From NCBI RefSeq assembly GCF_002899675.1, contig NZ_PKUU01000001.1, forward strand, positions 62,001-126,000: a stretch of 64,000 bases of DNA. The letters run 5' to 3'. Below the pieces are notes generated by a model. The model ran no database searches. It was not told the DNA's origin and saw only the letters and a list, made by a program, of their open reading frames with translations. The DNA comes from Clostridium sp. chh4-2. GTDB lineage: Bacteria; Bacillota; Clostridia; Lachnospirales; Lachnospiraceae. The translations under genes were made by a program, and so were the position numbers. Shown one piece after another: positions 7,426 to 14,538 of this stretch (position 1 is its first letter; every line of letters starts with the position of its first letter).

Positions 7426-10400
7426 TTACCGTACCCATTCCCCATCCGGTCCTGTCATATAACCATCCGGAGTCTGTTCTCCTGCATACATTCTGCCTTT
7501 TCCGCCATCTGAAACCGTATGGAAATAATACCATTTTTCATCGATTTGATGCCATCCTACGGCCATCGCGCCGCTTTCATCCATGTAGAACCACTTATGG
7601 AATGACGGATCATATAACCAGCCCGTTTCCATTTTGCCATAAGTTTCCGCATCCTGACTCAGGTAATACCACACCTCCCCCAGATACAGCCAGCCGGAAG
7701 CAGCAAAACAGTCTTCTTTGAAATAATACCATATGCCGCCTATTTTCTCCCAGGAAGACCGAGCATAGCTACCATCATCTTTTAGAAAGCGCCATCCGCC
7801 AACGTTCTGCTCCCAGTAACCATGAGCCGTATCTTCATTTGCTGTCTGCCTTTTTGCCTTTACCGGTTCACTATCATCGTCTCCGGAACCGTCTCCGCCT
7901 CTTACCCTTACCTGGCAAACTGCCTGTCCGTCTCCGGCTTTTGCCGTAACAGACGCTGTACCCGGCTTTAATGCAAGCACTGTGCCATCTTTATCCACGG
8001 AAACGATATCCGGCCGGCTGGAAGAATACAGAACGGTCAGTTTTTCATCTGCTTCCACCGTTGTTTCCAGCTTCTGTGTCTCACCGACATTCATCGCCAA
8101 TCTTTCCGGTCTTACATATACTTTTGCCGGAACAGACTCTATAATCTCAATCCGGCAGGACGCCTTCAGGCTCATATCCGCCATGCTGACAGCAGTCACC
8201 GTCACTTTTCCGGGGGCCTGTGCAATCAGTATGACAGCCTCCTCTCCGCTTTCAGAAAGTTTCGTTTCCGCCTCCACACTACCCATGTCACCTGTAATTT
8301 CCCAGTAGATCTGAGGACTTCCCGGATGAAAATATCCGTTGTCCGAATAAAGATCTGCAGAAAGATTCAAAGGAATTTCCTGCCCCTTTTTAAGCTTTAG
8401 GGAAATCGTCCCGTTCGTGATTGTTTCTTCCTGAGACTTGATATTTAAGCCTCTTGGATAGTCAATCAACTGGTTTCCATACCGCAGATAACTGGCTTCC
8501 AGCGCTCCAGCCGCCGCAAATGACCAGCAGATACTGCTGTTTCCCTGATGTTTCGCCTTTGTGATCAGATGATAATCCCTGGAATCATATCTTTCAGGGA
8601 AATCTAAATCAAGGGGAGCAATCTCTGCCATTTCCGCCGTTTCAAGAGGAATAACTCCCTCATCCTGGGCTCTTATCTCCAGCATTTTCAGAATTTCTTT
8701 CCATTCCGCTTCTTTGTCCTGTTTGTTTTCCTCCCTGTCGTCCTCCAGAACTTCATCGACCTCATCTTCATCTGCATCCGCATTTGAATCCGTCGCTTTC
8801 TTTAACCTCTCATCCGCATTTGACCCTGTTGCCTTTTTAAATCGATTCCCCGTATCTGAATCCGTTAACCTTTCATCCGCATTTGAATCCGTTGCCTTTT
8901 TTAATCGATTCCCCGCATCTGACGCAGTCGCTTTGTCCTGCTTGGAGACTGAATTTAATTCTGTATCCGAACTTAATTCCGCAGTGAAATGATATTCTTC
9001 CACGTCTTCCTTATTATCTAATATGGTGATTGCACTTTTTAACGGCGAATATGTATAGGCATAGATACAAGGATATTCTGCTTCTGCCGAGGCATCCAGC
9101 TGCTCTGCATCCTCATCCCAGCTTGTATAGTAAAAAGATTTTCCCGGAATCGCTTTGATTCCATCCACCCAGCCCTCAGTATTACGGCACCCGTAAAACC
9201 ATAAGTTCTTGTCGTCATCACATGACAGGGCTACATGAATTTCAAAATCCGTGTCTTTTGGAAGCTGAATTCCATCCTCCAGGCGTACTGTATGGTATCC
9301 GCCATATTTCAGATATCCGGACTTTACCTTTTCTATCGATCCTTCTCCGATCCGGACTCCAATTTCATACGAACATTCTCCCTGAGCTACAACAAAACCT
9401 ACCGCCCTCAGCAGCTCTTCTTGGTCTTCATTGTGAAAGACCTGAACACCCCTTAGAAATCCTGAGTTCTTGAATGTATCATCAATCAGTCCACCGGCCG
9501 AGTTACTGTACAGATGATTATAATTGTCATTCTTTTCCCCGGGAGCAAATACAGTCGGCAGGTATCCGGAAGTTCCAAAATCACTGGATTCGTAAGAAAC
9601 ATAGTAATAAGCAGGCCTTGTTTCGAGGTCCGATCCATAGGAATCCCTGCATATCCAGGCTCCGTCATGTTCCGGTATGGCCTCCCGCTCCAGTATTATC
9701 CCTTCTTCCGGGTCACCGTCTCCTGTAAATGCGTCCCAGTTCCGTTCTGTAACACGGAAATTTTCTTTTTTTATCGTATCATCCCAGCCTATAACCAAAA
9801 CCGCATGGCCGCCATATCTGTCATAGTTCCAATCTTCTTTTGGAACATAAAAGTATTGGTAATCCAATTCAGGATATCCGTTTCCCTCATTTTTATCGAA
9901 ATAATTGTAGCTGAAAAGCAGCCCGGTATCTATGGCCCCATAAGTCATAATGGCATTCTTCCAGTGTTCTATATACCCGCTGCGTTCGCTGCCTGGAAGC
10001 ACGAGTGCATTCTGTTCATGGAATTTGGGCTCCGCCTTTTTATAGTATATATAGTCGCTGGGCGTCTCCGCAAAATCCCCTTTCGAATAATAAGGCACTA
10101 CCGATTCGTCCACAGGGCCTTGCCAATGGGCGAGATAATGAATGACATTAACGATCTGTCCGCCTTTATCTTTATCTTCCGGTTTTTTAGTATTTGTAAA
10201 CCGGAAAGGAGACTTCGGATCATAGCTGGTTCCGGCCATATGCGCCTCTGAATAATCCGGTATTTTCTTCCTGTTTGCCTGTTTGGCAACACGCAGGGTA
10301 TAAGAAGATGATTCCACTCCCTCCAAAGGGACAACGCGCACCGTATAGGTTCCCATTTCCAGGCCGGAAGGCTCAAGTATCTGGCTGAACGGCCTTCTGG

Positions 10401-10782
10401 AGACACCGATCACCCTGCCCTCTGATATCAATTCCAGACCGCATGGATATTCAGATTCCAAAGATATAGTCACATCCGTCTCATCCTCCAGTCGGAAAGA
10501 ATATCTGTCCTCATCCTCCGATGAGGAGATTGCGGCTTCAATTTGACTGGGAAAAGCAATGATAACCTCTCCCTGACTCTCCAGATTCTCCCATAAATCC
10601 TCTGTTTCAGGCAAAATTTCTGGTGAAAGATGCATCTCCCTATCCCCGGCAGTATCGGGAGACGCATAAACTGTTACCGGTGCGAATGCCGTCATCCCAT
10701 TCAAACAGAGCAAAACGATAATAAGATTCCTCGCCGTCCACTCTCTGCACTTTTTCCCTATTCTATCCGATATTCTTCCCAT
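7426..10782 (-). CDS. Secreted C1-family peptidase with circularly permuted catalytic domain and cell-wall-binding repeats
   Basis: 1118-residue secreted protein. Order: signal peptide (1-41); PPC-like beta domain (about 70-170); the right half of a papain-like C1 domain (178-400) starting at the SEAHM motif and carrying His326 (GGHAVLVIGW) and Asp380 in CRDSYG where Asn is usual; a lectin-like beta region (about 400-580); an acidic linker with KATDSNADERL repeats (about 600-720); the left half of the C1 domain (728-775) with Gln and Cys752 (HQGNSSICWSFAAAG); Ig-like/BIG2 domains (about 780-960); cell-wall-binding repeats (about 985-1118). Clostridial relatives run Cys, SE.HL motif, His, Asn; here His precedes Cys. 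The junctions fall at IPDY-SEAHM (176-178) and LIDY-PRG (774-776). Activity is uncertain. Confidence 0.85.
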   Translation of the reverse strand: MGRISDRIGKKCREWTARNLIIVLLCLNGMTAFAPVTVYASPDTAGDREMHLSPEILPETEDLWENLESQGEVIIAFPSQIEAAISSSEDEDRYSFRLEDETDVTISLESEYPCGLELISEGRVIGVSRRPFSQILEPSGLEMGTYTVRVVPLEGVESSSYTLRVAKQANRKKIPDYSEAHMAGTSYDPKSPFRFTNTKKPEDKDKGGQIVNVIHYLAHWQGPVDESVVPYYSKGDFAETPSDYIYYKKAEPKFHEQNALVLPGSERSGYIEHWKNAIMTYGAIDTGLLFSYNYFDKNEGNGYPELDYQYFYVPKEDWNYDRYGGHAVLVIGWDDTIKKENFRVTERNWDAFTGDGDPEEGIILEREAIPEHDGAWICRDSYGSDLETRPAYYYVSYESSDFGTSGYLPTVFAPGEKNDNYNHLYSNSAGGLIDDTFKNSGFLRGVQVFHNEDQEELLRAVGFVVAQGECSYEIGVRIGEGSIEKVKSGYLKYGGYHTVRLEDGIQLPKDTDFEIHVALSCDDDKNLWFYGCRNTEGWVDGIKAIPGKSFYYTSWDEDAEQLDASAEAEYPCIYAYTYSPLKSAITILDNKEDVEEYHFTAELSSDTELNSVSKQDKATASDAGNRLKKATDSNADERLTDSDTGNRFKKATGSNADERLKKATDSNADADEDEVDEVLEDDREENKQDKEAEWKEILKMLEIRAQDEGVIPLETAEMAEIAPLDLDFPERYDSRDYHLITKAKHQGNSSICWSFAAAGALEASYLRYGNQLIDYPRGLNIKSQEETITNGTISLKLKKGQEIPLNLSADLYSDNGYFHPGSPQIYWEITGDMGSVEAETKLSESGEEAVILIAQAPGKVTVTAVSMADMSLKASCRIEIIESVPAKVYVRPERLAMNVGETQKLETTVEADEKLTVLYSSSRPDIVSVDKDGTVLALKPGTASVTAKAGDGQAVCQVRVRGGDGSGDDDSEPVKAKRQTANEDTAHGYWEQNVGGWRFLKDDGSYARSSWEKIGGIWYYFKEDCFAASGWLYLGEVWYYLSQDAETYGKMETGWLYDPSFHKWFYMDESGAMAVGWHQIDEKWYYFHTVSDGGKGRMYAGEQTPDGYMTGPDGEWVR
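8775..8945 (-). repeat. Imperfect tandem repeats in the peptidase linker
   Basis: Degenerate repeats of about 60 nt encode GNRLKKATDSNADERL, GNRFKKATGSNADERL and KKATDSNADADE. They form the acidic, Ser/Asn/Asp-rich spacer between the two halves of the permuted peptidase domain. Repeat number could vary between strains. Confidence 0.65.
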
Positions 10783-10859
10783 TTTGACGCCCTTTCTTCT
10801 ATGTAAATCTTCCGGTCACTTTATCCATTCCTGGAAATGCTGCAATTATCTTATTGTTT

Positions 10860-10868
10860 ATTATATCA
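10860..10868 (-). promoter_or_regulatory. Extended -10 of the permuted peptidase gene
   Basis: TGATATAAT on the minus strand (TATAAT at 10860-10865) fits an extended -10 box about 78 nt before the start codon. No convincing -35 is seen at 17 bp, as is common with extended -10 promoters. Confidence 0.45.
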
Positions 10869-10934
10869 AAGACAGATGAAAACGGCATTAATTATTTTTT
10901 TGCAGAGCCTCTCCCCGGTTATATCCAGCAACAC

Positions 10935-10985
10935 AATAAATGCGAAGAGAGCCTGTGTTACAAGCTTTCTTCGCATTTATTTTAT
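10935..10985 (-). terminator. Terminator-like hairpin at the end of the pilus operon
   Basis: 18-bp stem with one mismatch: AATAAATGCGAAGAGAGC (10935-10952) and its complement at 10964-10981. It starts 20-25 nt past the last pilus-operon gene. The T-rich tail is better on the plus strand, so it may be bidirectional or act as a 3' stabiliser. Confidence 0.6.
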
Positions 10986-11005
10986 AAGATAAGAGCATAA
11001 CGCGT

Positions 11006-11539
11006 CTATTCATCCGGATCTTCCAGATCTCCCATATCATCTAAATCAACTCCGCCCTTCCAAAGTTCATACGGCATCCCCTCCGTATAACGTTTTTCAA
11101 TGCCATAGGATTGCCTGGCAACCTTAACAAATTTAACCGGAAGATCTGTAATTCCAATTACCGGAAGAAAAATGCAGGGATAGGTATCGTGGAGAGCGAT
11201 GTCTATTTCAACGTGAATAATAGGGTTTCCCAGGTTAGTCGCATAAGTTCTGGTGATCCTGCTCCGGTCTACATTGGACAGAGTATAGCCGTATTCATAT
11301 AGATTTTCATTAAATTCTGTTTTGAATGCCTCCACATAATTATCCGAAAAGGAGTAATATGGAAGCATCTGCTCGATCTCTTCCGACGAGTACTTGACTA
11401 CTGCGCTGAGTTTTCTGTAGCTGGTAAAATATAACCCCATATCCACCATGATTCCCATAAACATGATAAGAAGAATAATACCAAAGGCTCCCATGATCAT
11501 GGCATTGCCCTCTTCTTTTTCCATCCATCGTTTGAACAT
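11006..11539 (-). CDS. TadE/TadF-like minor pseudopilin (last gene of the pilus operon)
   Basis: 177 residues with a class-III-prepilin-like N-terminus: a charged head, EEGNAMIMGAFGIILL, and one membrane helix (about 14-37), then an outside domain ending in an acidic tail (GDLEDPDE). The two upstream TadE proteins have Glu at position +5 after the cleavage Gly (GQAMVEF, GQSLVEF); here that position is Met (GNAMIMG), so processing or assembly may differ. It begins 8 nt after the preceding TadE gene, with an RBS of the form AGGAGGACAT overlapping it. Such proteins are minor components of Tad/Flp pili. Assignment rests on position and topology. Confidence 0.65.
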   Translation of the reverse strand: MFKRWMEKEEGNAMIMGAFGIILLIMFMGIMVDMGLYFTSYRKLSAVVKYSSEEIEQMLPYYSFSDNYVEAFKTEFNENLYEYGYTLSNVDRSRITRTYATNLGNPIIHVEIDIALHDTYPCIFLPVIGITDLPVKFVKVARQSYGIEKRYTEGMPYELWKGGVDLDDMGDLEDPDE

Positions 11540-11547
11540 ATGTCCTC

Positions 11548-12240
11548 CTATGTACTGATGCCCGGCGGGAGATTATAGACGTACCGTCCTTCTACCTTCA
11601 TTGTGACATAATCATTTCCGTCATGGCAGAACAGCCACTGTCCCAAAATGGTCAAAGGTTCGTAGCGATAGGTCATATCCACTCTCACATCCGCGCTGTA
11701 ATACGCTATCTTTTCGCCGTCCCTTGGCGCTGTCCAGGACGCCTTTTTTCCGGGGACATGGATAACCTCTGCATTGATGTACCAGCCTCCGCTGATCTTA
11801 TATTCGGCTTCGTCCGGGTCAATCATGGTAACTATCCCCTGTAAACGCTTTTGAAACAAAACCTCGCTGTCAAGGGCAAGGATATAATACATCGGATCAA
11901 TTGTCTCACCGGACGTCGGGGCGGCAAACGCATACCAGCCATCGTATTCATCATAGCTCCAGAGCGCCTGTTCCTGTGGGCTCAGCCAGGAAGGCTTTCG
12001 TCCGGAGCTTTCAGTGACCCAGTCATTCGGATGAACGTCATGATACCAGATCAGCATAAACGGGCCTCTGATATTGCGGCCCACCGCCTCCGTATATTGA
12101 TTCAGATTATACTTTGCAGTTAAATACCAGGCGACTTCCATGCAGCCAATAATAACTACCAGAAGGATGGGAAGAACCAGAGCAAACTCAACCATGGCCT
12201 GACCTGCTTCTTTTTTTATCTTTTTTATTCTGCCGTTCAT
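11548..12240 (-). CDS. TadE-like minor pseudopilin
   Basis: 230 residues. The N-terminus KKEAGQAMVEFALVLPILLVVIIG is a typical TadE prepilin segment, with predicted cleavage G-QAMVEF, Glu at +5 and one hydrophobic helix, followed by an outside domain rich in Trp and Tyr. Known TadE and TadF proteins are processed by the Tad prepilin peptidase and act in pilus assembly or anchoring. It lies 14 nt downstream of the first TadE-like gene in the same run of minus-strand genes. The 230-residue length is above average for TadE because of the enlarged C-terminal domain. Confidence 0.82.
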   Translation of the reverse strand: MNGRIKKIKKEAGQAMVEFALVLPILLVVIIGCMEVAWYLTAKYNLNQYTEAVGRNIRGPFMLIWYHDVHPNDWVTESSGRKPSWLSPQEQALWSYDEYDGWYAFAAPTSGETIDPMYYILALDSEVLFQKRLQGIVTMIDPDEAEYKISGGWYINAEVIHVPGKKASWTAPRDGEKIAYYSADVRVDMTYRYEPLTILGQWLFCHDGNDYVTMKVEGRYVYNLPPGIST

Positions 12241-12254
12241 CTTCTCCTCCCTCC

Positions 12255-12773
12255 TTATGGCTTATAGCCGTCATTTTCCAGAACCTTTATGGCAGAGCTG
12301 TGGGAGTTTAAAATCATGCAATTATCCGTATCTCCAAAAATCAGCTTGCCCATAGGCGTTAAGTAATCCACCTGATAAGTGATATCAAGAGTGGTTTTCA
12401 GCACCTTGTAATACATGGGAACTTTCCAATGCTTTCTTTTATTCGATTTCCAAACATAATCATAATAATCGTACCAGCTGACCCTGGTATTGGCGGACAG
12501 CTGCATGGCGCTGCCGTCAAATTCCGGGAAGGATTTTTCGATATACAGGCTGATAAAACGCTCCGCATCCCCTTGGTCTGACTTAATGTTGGCATGTACT
12601 GCCGTATCCGTCATATCCGCCAGGCTGATGTAGTTATATATCACCCACCCGGTATCCGCAATTCCGCTGAAAAATATGAGCAGAACCGGAAAAACAAACG
12701 CAAATTCCACAAGGCTCTGTCCTTCCTCGCGGCGGAACAAAAGCCTTCTCAGCTTTCTTATTACCGCATTCAT
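12255..12773 (-). CDS. TadE-like minor pseudopilin, coupled to the CODH module
   Basis: 172 residues starting at ATG 12773 (MNAVIRKLRRLLFRREEGQ). A basic head, predicted cleavage site EEG-QSLVEF with Glu at +5, and one membrane helix (about 23-45) identify it as TadE-like. The longer frame with 27 more residues is coding sequence of the upstream gene and is not used. The start overlaps the stop of the FAD oxidoreductase gene by 4 nt (ATGA) and no separate RBS of note is present, so translation is probably coupled to a CODH-associated gene. That is direct evidence that the redox genes and the pilus genes share one transcript. Confidence 0.82.
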   Translation of the reverse strand: MNAVIRKLRRLLFRREEGQSLVEFAFVFPVLLIFFSGIADTGWVIYNYISLADMTDTAVHANIKSDQGDAERFISLYIEKSFPEFDGSAMQLSANTRVSWYDYYDYVWKSNKRKHWKVPMYYKVLKTTLDITYQVDYLTPMGKLIFGDTDNCMILNSHSSAIKVLENDGYKP

Positions 12774-14086
12774 AGACAATCCCGGCTTTCTATCGTATAG
12801 CAGTATTCCCCGCTCTCTTCGTCTATGCCATACCAGTCGGCAAATGACAGGCAAAAGAGGTGGTCTTTCATTTTCTCTAAATTCAAACGGTGGGACAGAG
12901 CGTGCAGATAAACTCCGGCATTGGATAAATCCCCTGTCATCAGGACACCTTCTAAAACCCAGTCCTTTAAGACCAGTTTTCTGTAAGCTCCTTTCCTTCG
13001 CTGTACCAGAACTTCATAGCGTTCTTCATCCACCATAGTCTTTCCTGCGGAGAACACGACGAGACCATAAAAATTGGCCGTATTCTTAAATTGGTAGAGC
13101 TCGGGCTTCTGTTTATTTCCGCCGCACATATTTCTTGCCGCACACCGGCCCATTTGTCTGGCATCCGGCCATATGGCAGAAAGACCCGTCACATCCCCTG
13201 CCGCATAGATGTCGTTTGAATTGGTGCGCATATATGCATCCACCTCCAGCCCTCTGTTGACGTGGATATCTGTTTTTTTCAAAAACCGACTAAGCACTGT
13301 GTGGATGTGGTAATTCATATAAAGCGCCTGAATGCTGGTGCCCTCTAAAAATTCCATTTGCGGCTTTACACTGGTGGCTGCCACAACAAAATCACAAGAA
13401 ATTTCAGTTCCGTCCGCCAGTATCACTTTTGTAATCATATCCCGTTCATCCGTGACGGAATCTTTCACTTCGGCTCCCACAAGAACCCGGCAGCCCTGCT
13501 GTTCAAATACCTGTTTTAGCAGCCCCGATACGTAATCGTCGGCCTGAAGGGGCATCAGACGTGCCTCTTTCTCAATCAGCGTCACCCGGCATCCTCTTTT
13601 CATCATGCCATAGGCGGCATCCAGACCGATCAAGCCCCCTCCGATGATGACGGCTCGGTTTCCCAAACGTTCTGATGAGGTTATAATCCGTCTCACATCC
13701 TCCATTCCTCTGAAACCAAAGACATTTTCCGCATCTCTGAAATTGGGGATTGGAGGCACAAAATACGTTGCTCCGGTGGCGATCAGCAGCCGGTCATAGG
13801 GGATAGAAGCCCCATCCTCCAATACCACCTTATGCTCTGACTCCCGTATGGAAGCCACTCTGCGCCCGCCAAGAAAGCTGATTTTCAGGCGCTCAAAGAA
13901 ATCCTCCGGCATAAATTTTATGGATGAAAGGTTTCTCTCTCCGCCAAGATACTGATGCAGCATACATCTGGAATAAACCTCCTGCTCCGCTGACACAATC
14001 GTTATCCCTGCTGCAGGATCTAAATGCCGTATCTCCTCTGCTGCAGAAAGCCCTGCGGCTCCGGCTCCGATAATTACGCAGTTCAT
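12770..14086 (-). CDS. FAD/NAD(P)-dependent oxidoreductase of the CODH module
   Basis: 438-residue pyridine-nucleotide-disulfide-type reductase. The FAD motif GAGAAGLSAAEEI is at the N-terminus, the NAD(P) motif IIGGGLIGLDAAYG at about 145-160, and the second FAD motif (YAAGDVTG) at about 290. It resembles NADH:rubredoxin/ferredoxin and nitrite-reductase FAD subunits. CooS-CooF-FAD oxidoreductase triplets are known in anaerobes and are thought to pass electrons from CO oxidation to NAD(P). Start ATG 14086 is preceded by GGAGGTG, and overlaps the ferredoxin stop by 4 nt; its own stop overlaps the next TadE start by 4 nt. Confidence 0.87.
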   Translation of the reverse strand: MNCVIIGAGAAGLSAAEEIRHLDPAAGITIVSAEQEVYSRCMLHQYLGGERNLSSIKFMPEDFFERLKISFLGGRRVASIRESEHKVVLEDGASIPYDRLLIATGATYFVPPIPNFRDAENVFGFRGMEDVRRIITSSERLGNRAVIIGGGLIGLDAAYGMMKRGCRVTLIEKEARLMPLQADDYVSGLLKQVFEQQGCRVLVGAEVKDSVTDERDMITKVILADGTEISCDFVVAATSVKPQMEFLEGTSIQALYMNYHIHTVLSRFLKKTDIHVNRGLEVDAYMRTNSNDIYAAGDVTGLSAIWPDARQMGRCAARNMCGGNKQKPELYQFKNTANFYGLVVFSAGKTMVDEERYEVLVQRRKGAYRKLVLKDWVLEGVLMTGDLSNAGVYLHALSHRLNLEKMKDHLFCLSFADWYGIDEESGEYCYTIESRDCL

Positions 14087-14529
14087 TTTTTCACCTCCTG
14101 CATATAGATGGCTTTTACAGGACACGCCTTCACGCACTGTGGTTCTTTTTCCTGCGTATCTCTGCAAAAATCACACCGGATCACTTTTTTTAGCCCAGCA
14201 GCCGGTCTGGGGTGCCCATACCTGCATGCCATGACGCACATAAAGCATTTAGCGCATACCGTTTCGTCATACAGGACAAGTCCGGTTTCCATATCTTTCA
14301 CCAGCGCTCCGCTCATACATGCGTTCACGCAGTCCGGTTCACTGCAGTTGCGGCAGAAAACAGGATAATACCTGCTGTTTCTCTGGTAAATCATGTTTCT
14401 GGGAGGATTTTCCGGATCCACGGCATCCAAATCATAAATTACGTTTGACTCCCTGTGACTGTTCATGCACTCCATGGTGCAGTTTAAACAGCCTGTGCAC
14501 AGAGATGCATCTATCATGATACGCTTCAT
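14083..14529 (-). CDS. cooF: CooF-like four-cluster ferredoxin
   Basis: 148-residue iron-sulfur electron carrier with four Cys groups: CTGCLNCTMEC, CRNCSEPDCVNAC, CAKCFMCVMAC and CDFCRD..QCVKACP, enough for four [4Fe-4S] clusters as in CooF and HycB-type proteins. It would carry electrons from the CO-dehydrogenase (gene 9 nt upstream) to the FAD oxidoreductase (overlapping by 4 nt). It is cytoplasmic, with no signal peptide. The cooF symbol is by family and position; similar proteins also serve hydrogenases and formate dehydrogenases. Confidence 0.85.
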   Translation of the reverse strand: MKRIMIDASLCTGCLNCTMECMNSHRESNVIYDLDAVDPENPPRNMIYQRNSRYYPVFCRNCSEPDCVNACMSGALVKDMETGLVLYDETVCAKCFMCVMACRYGHPRPAAGLKKVIRCDFCRDTQEKEPQCVKACPVKAIYMQEVKK

Positions 14530-14538
14530 CTTTTTCTC

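Noticed and set aside
8770..8945. CRISPR-like array in the repeats of the peptidase gene
   Set aside because: The repeats are in-frame, imperfect and coding, without regular unique spacers.
9514..10251. Long plus-strand ORF opposite the peptidase gene
   Set aside because: No family features, no RBS, and it lies entirely opposite a well-supported gene; a shadow frame.
10935..10981. Third copy of the leader element (AAATGCGAA core)
   Set aside because: It shares the 9-base core with the leaders at 3.8 and 6.7 kb, but lacks the TGAAC palindrome and promoter and lies at an operon end; best read as a terminator.
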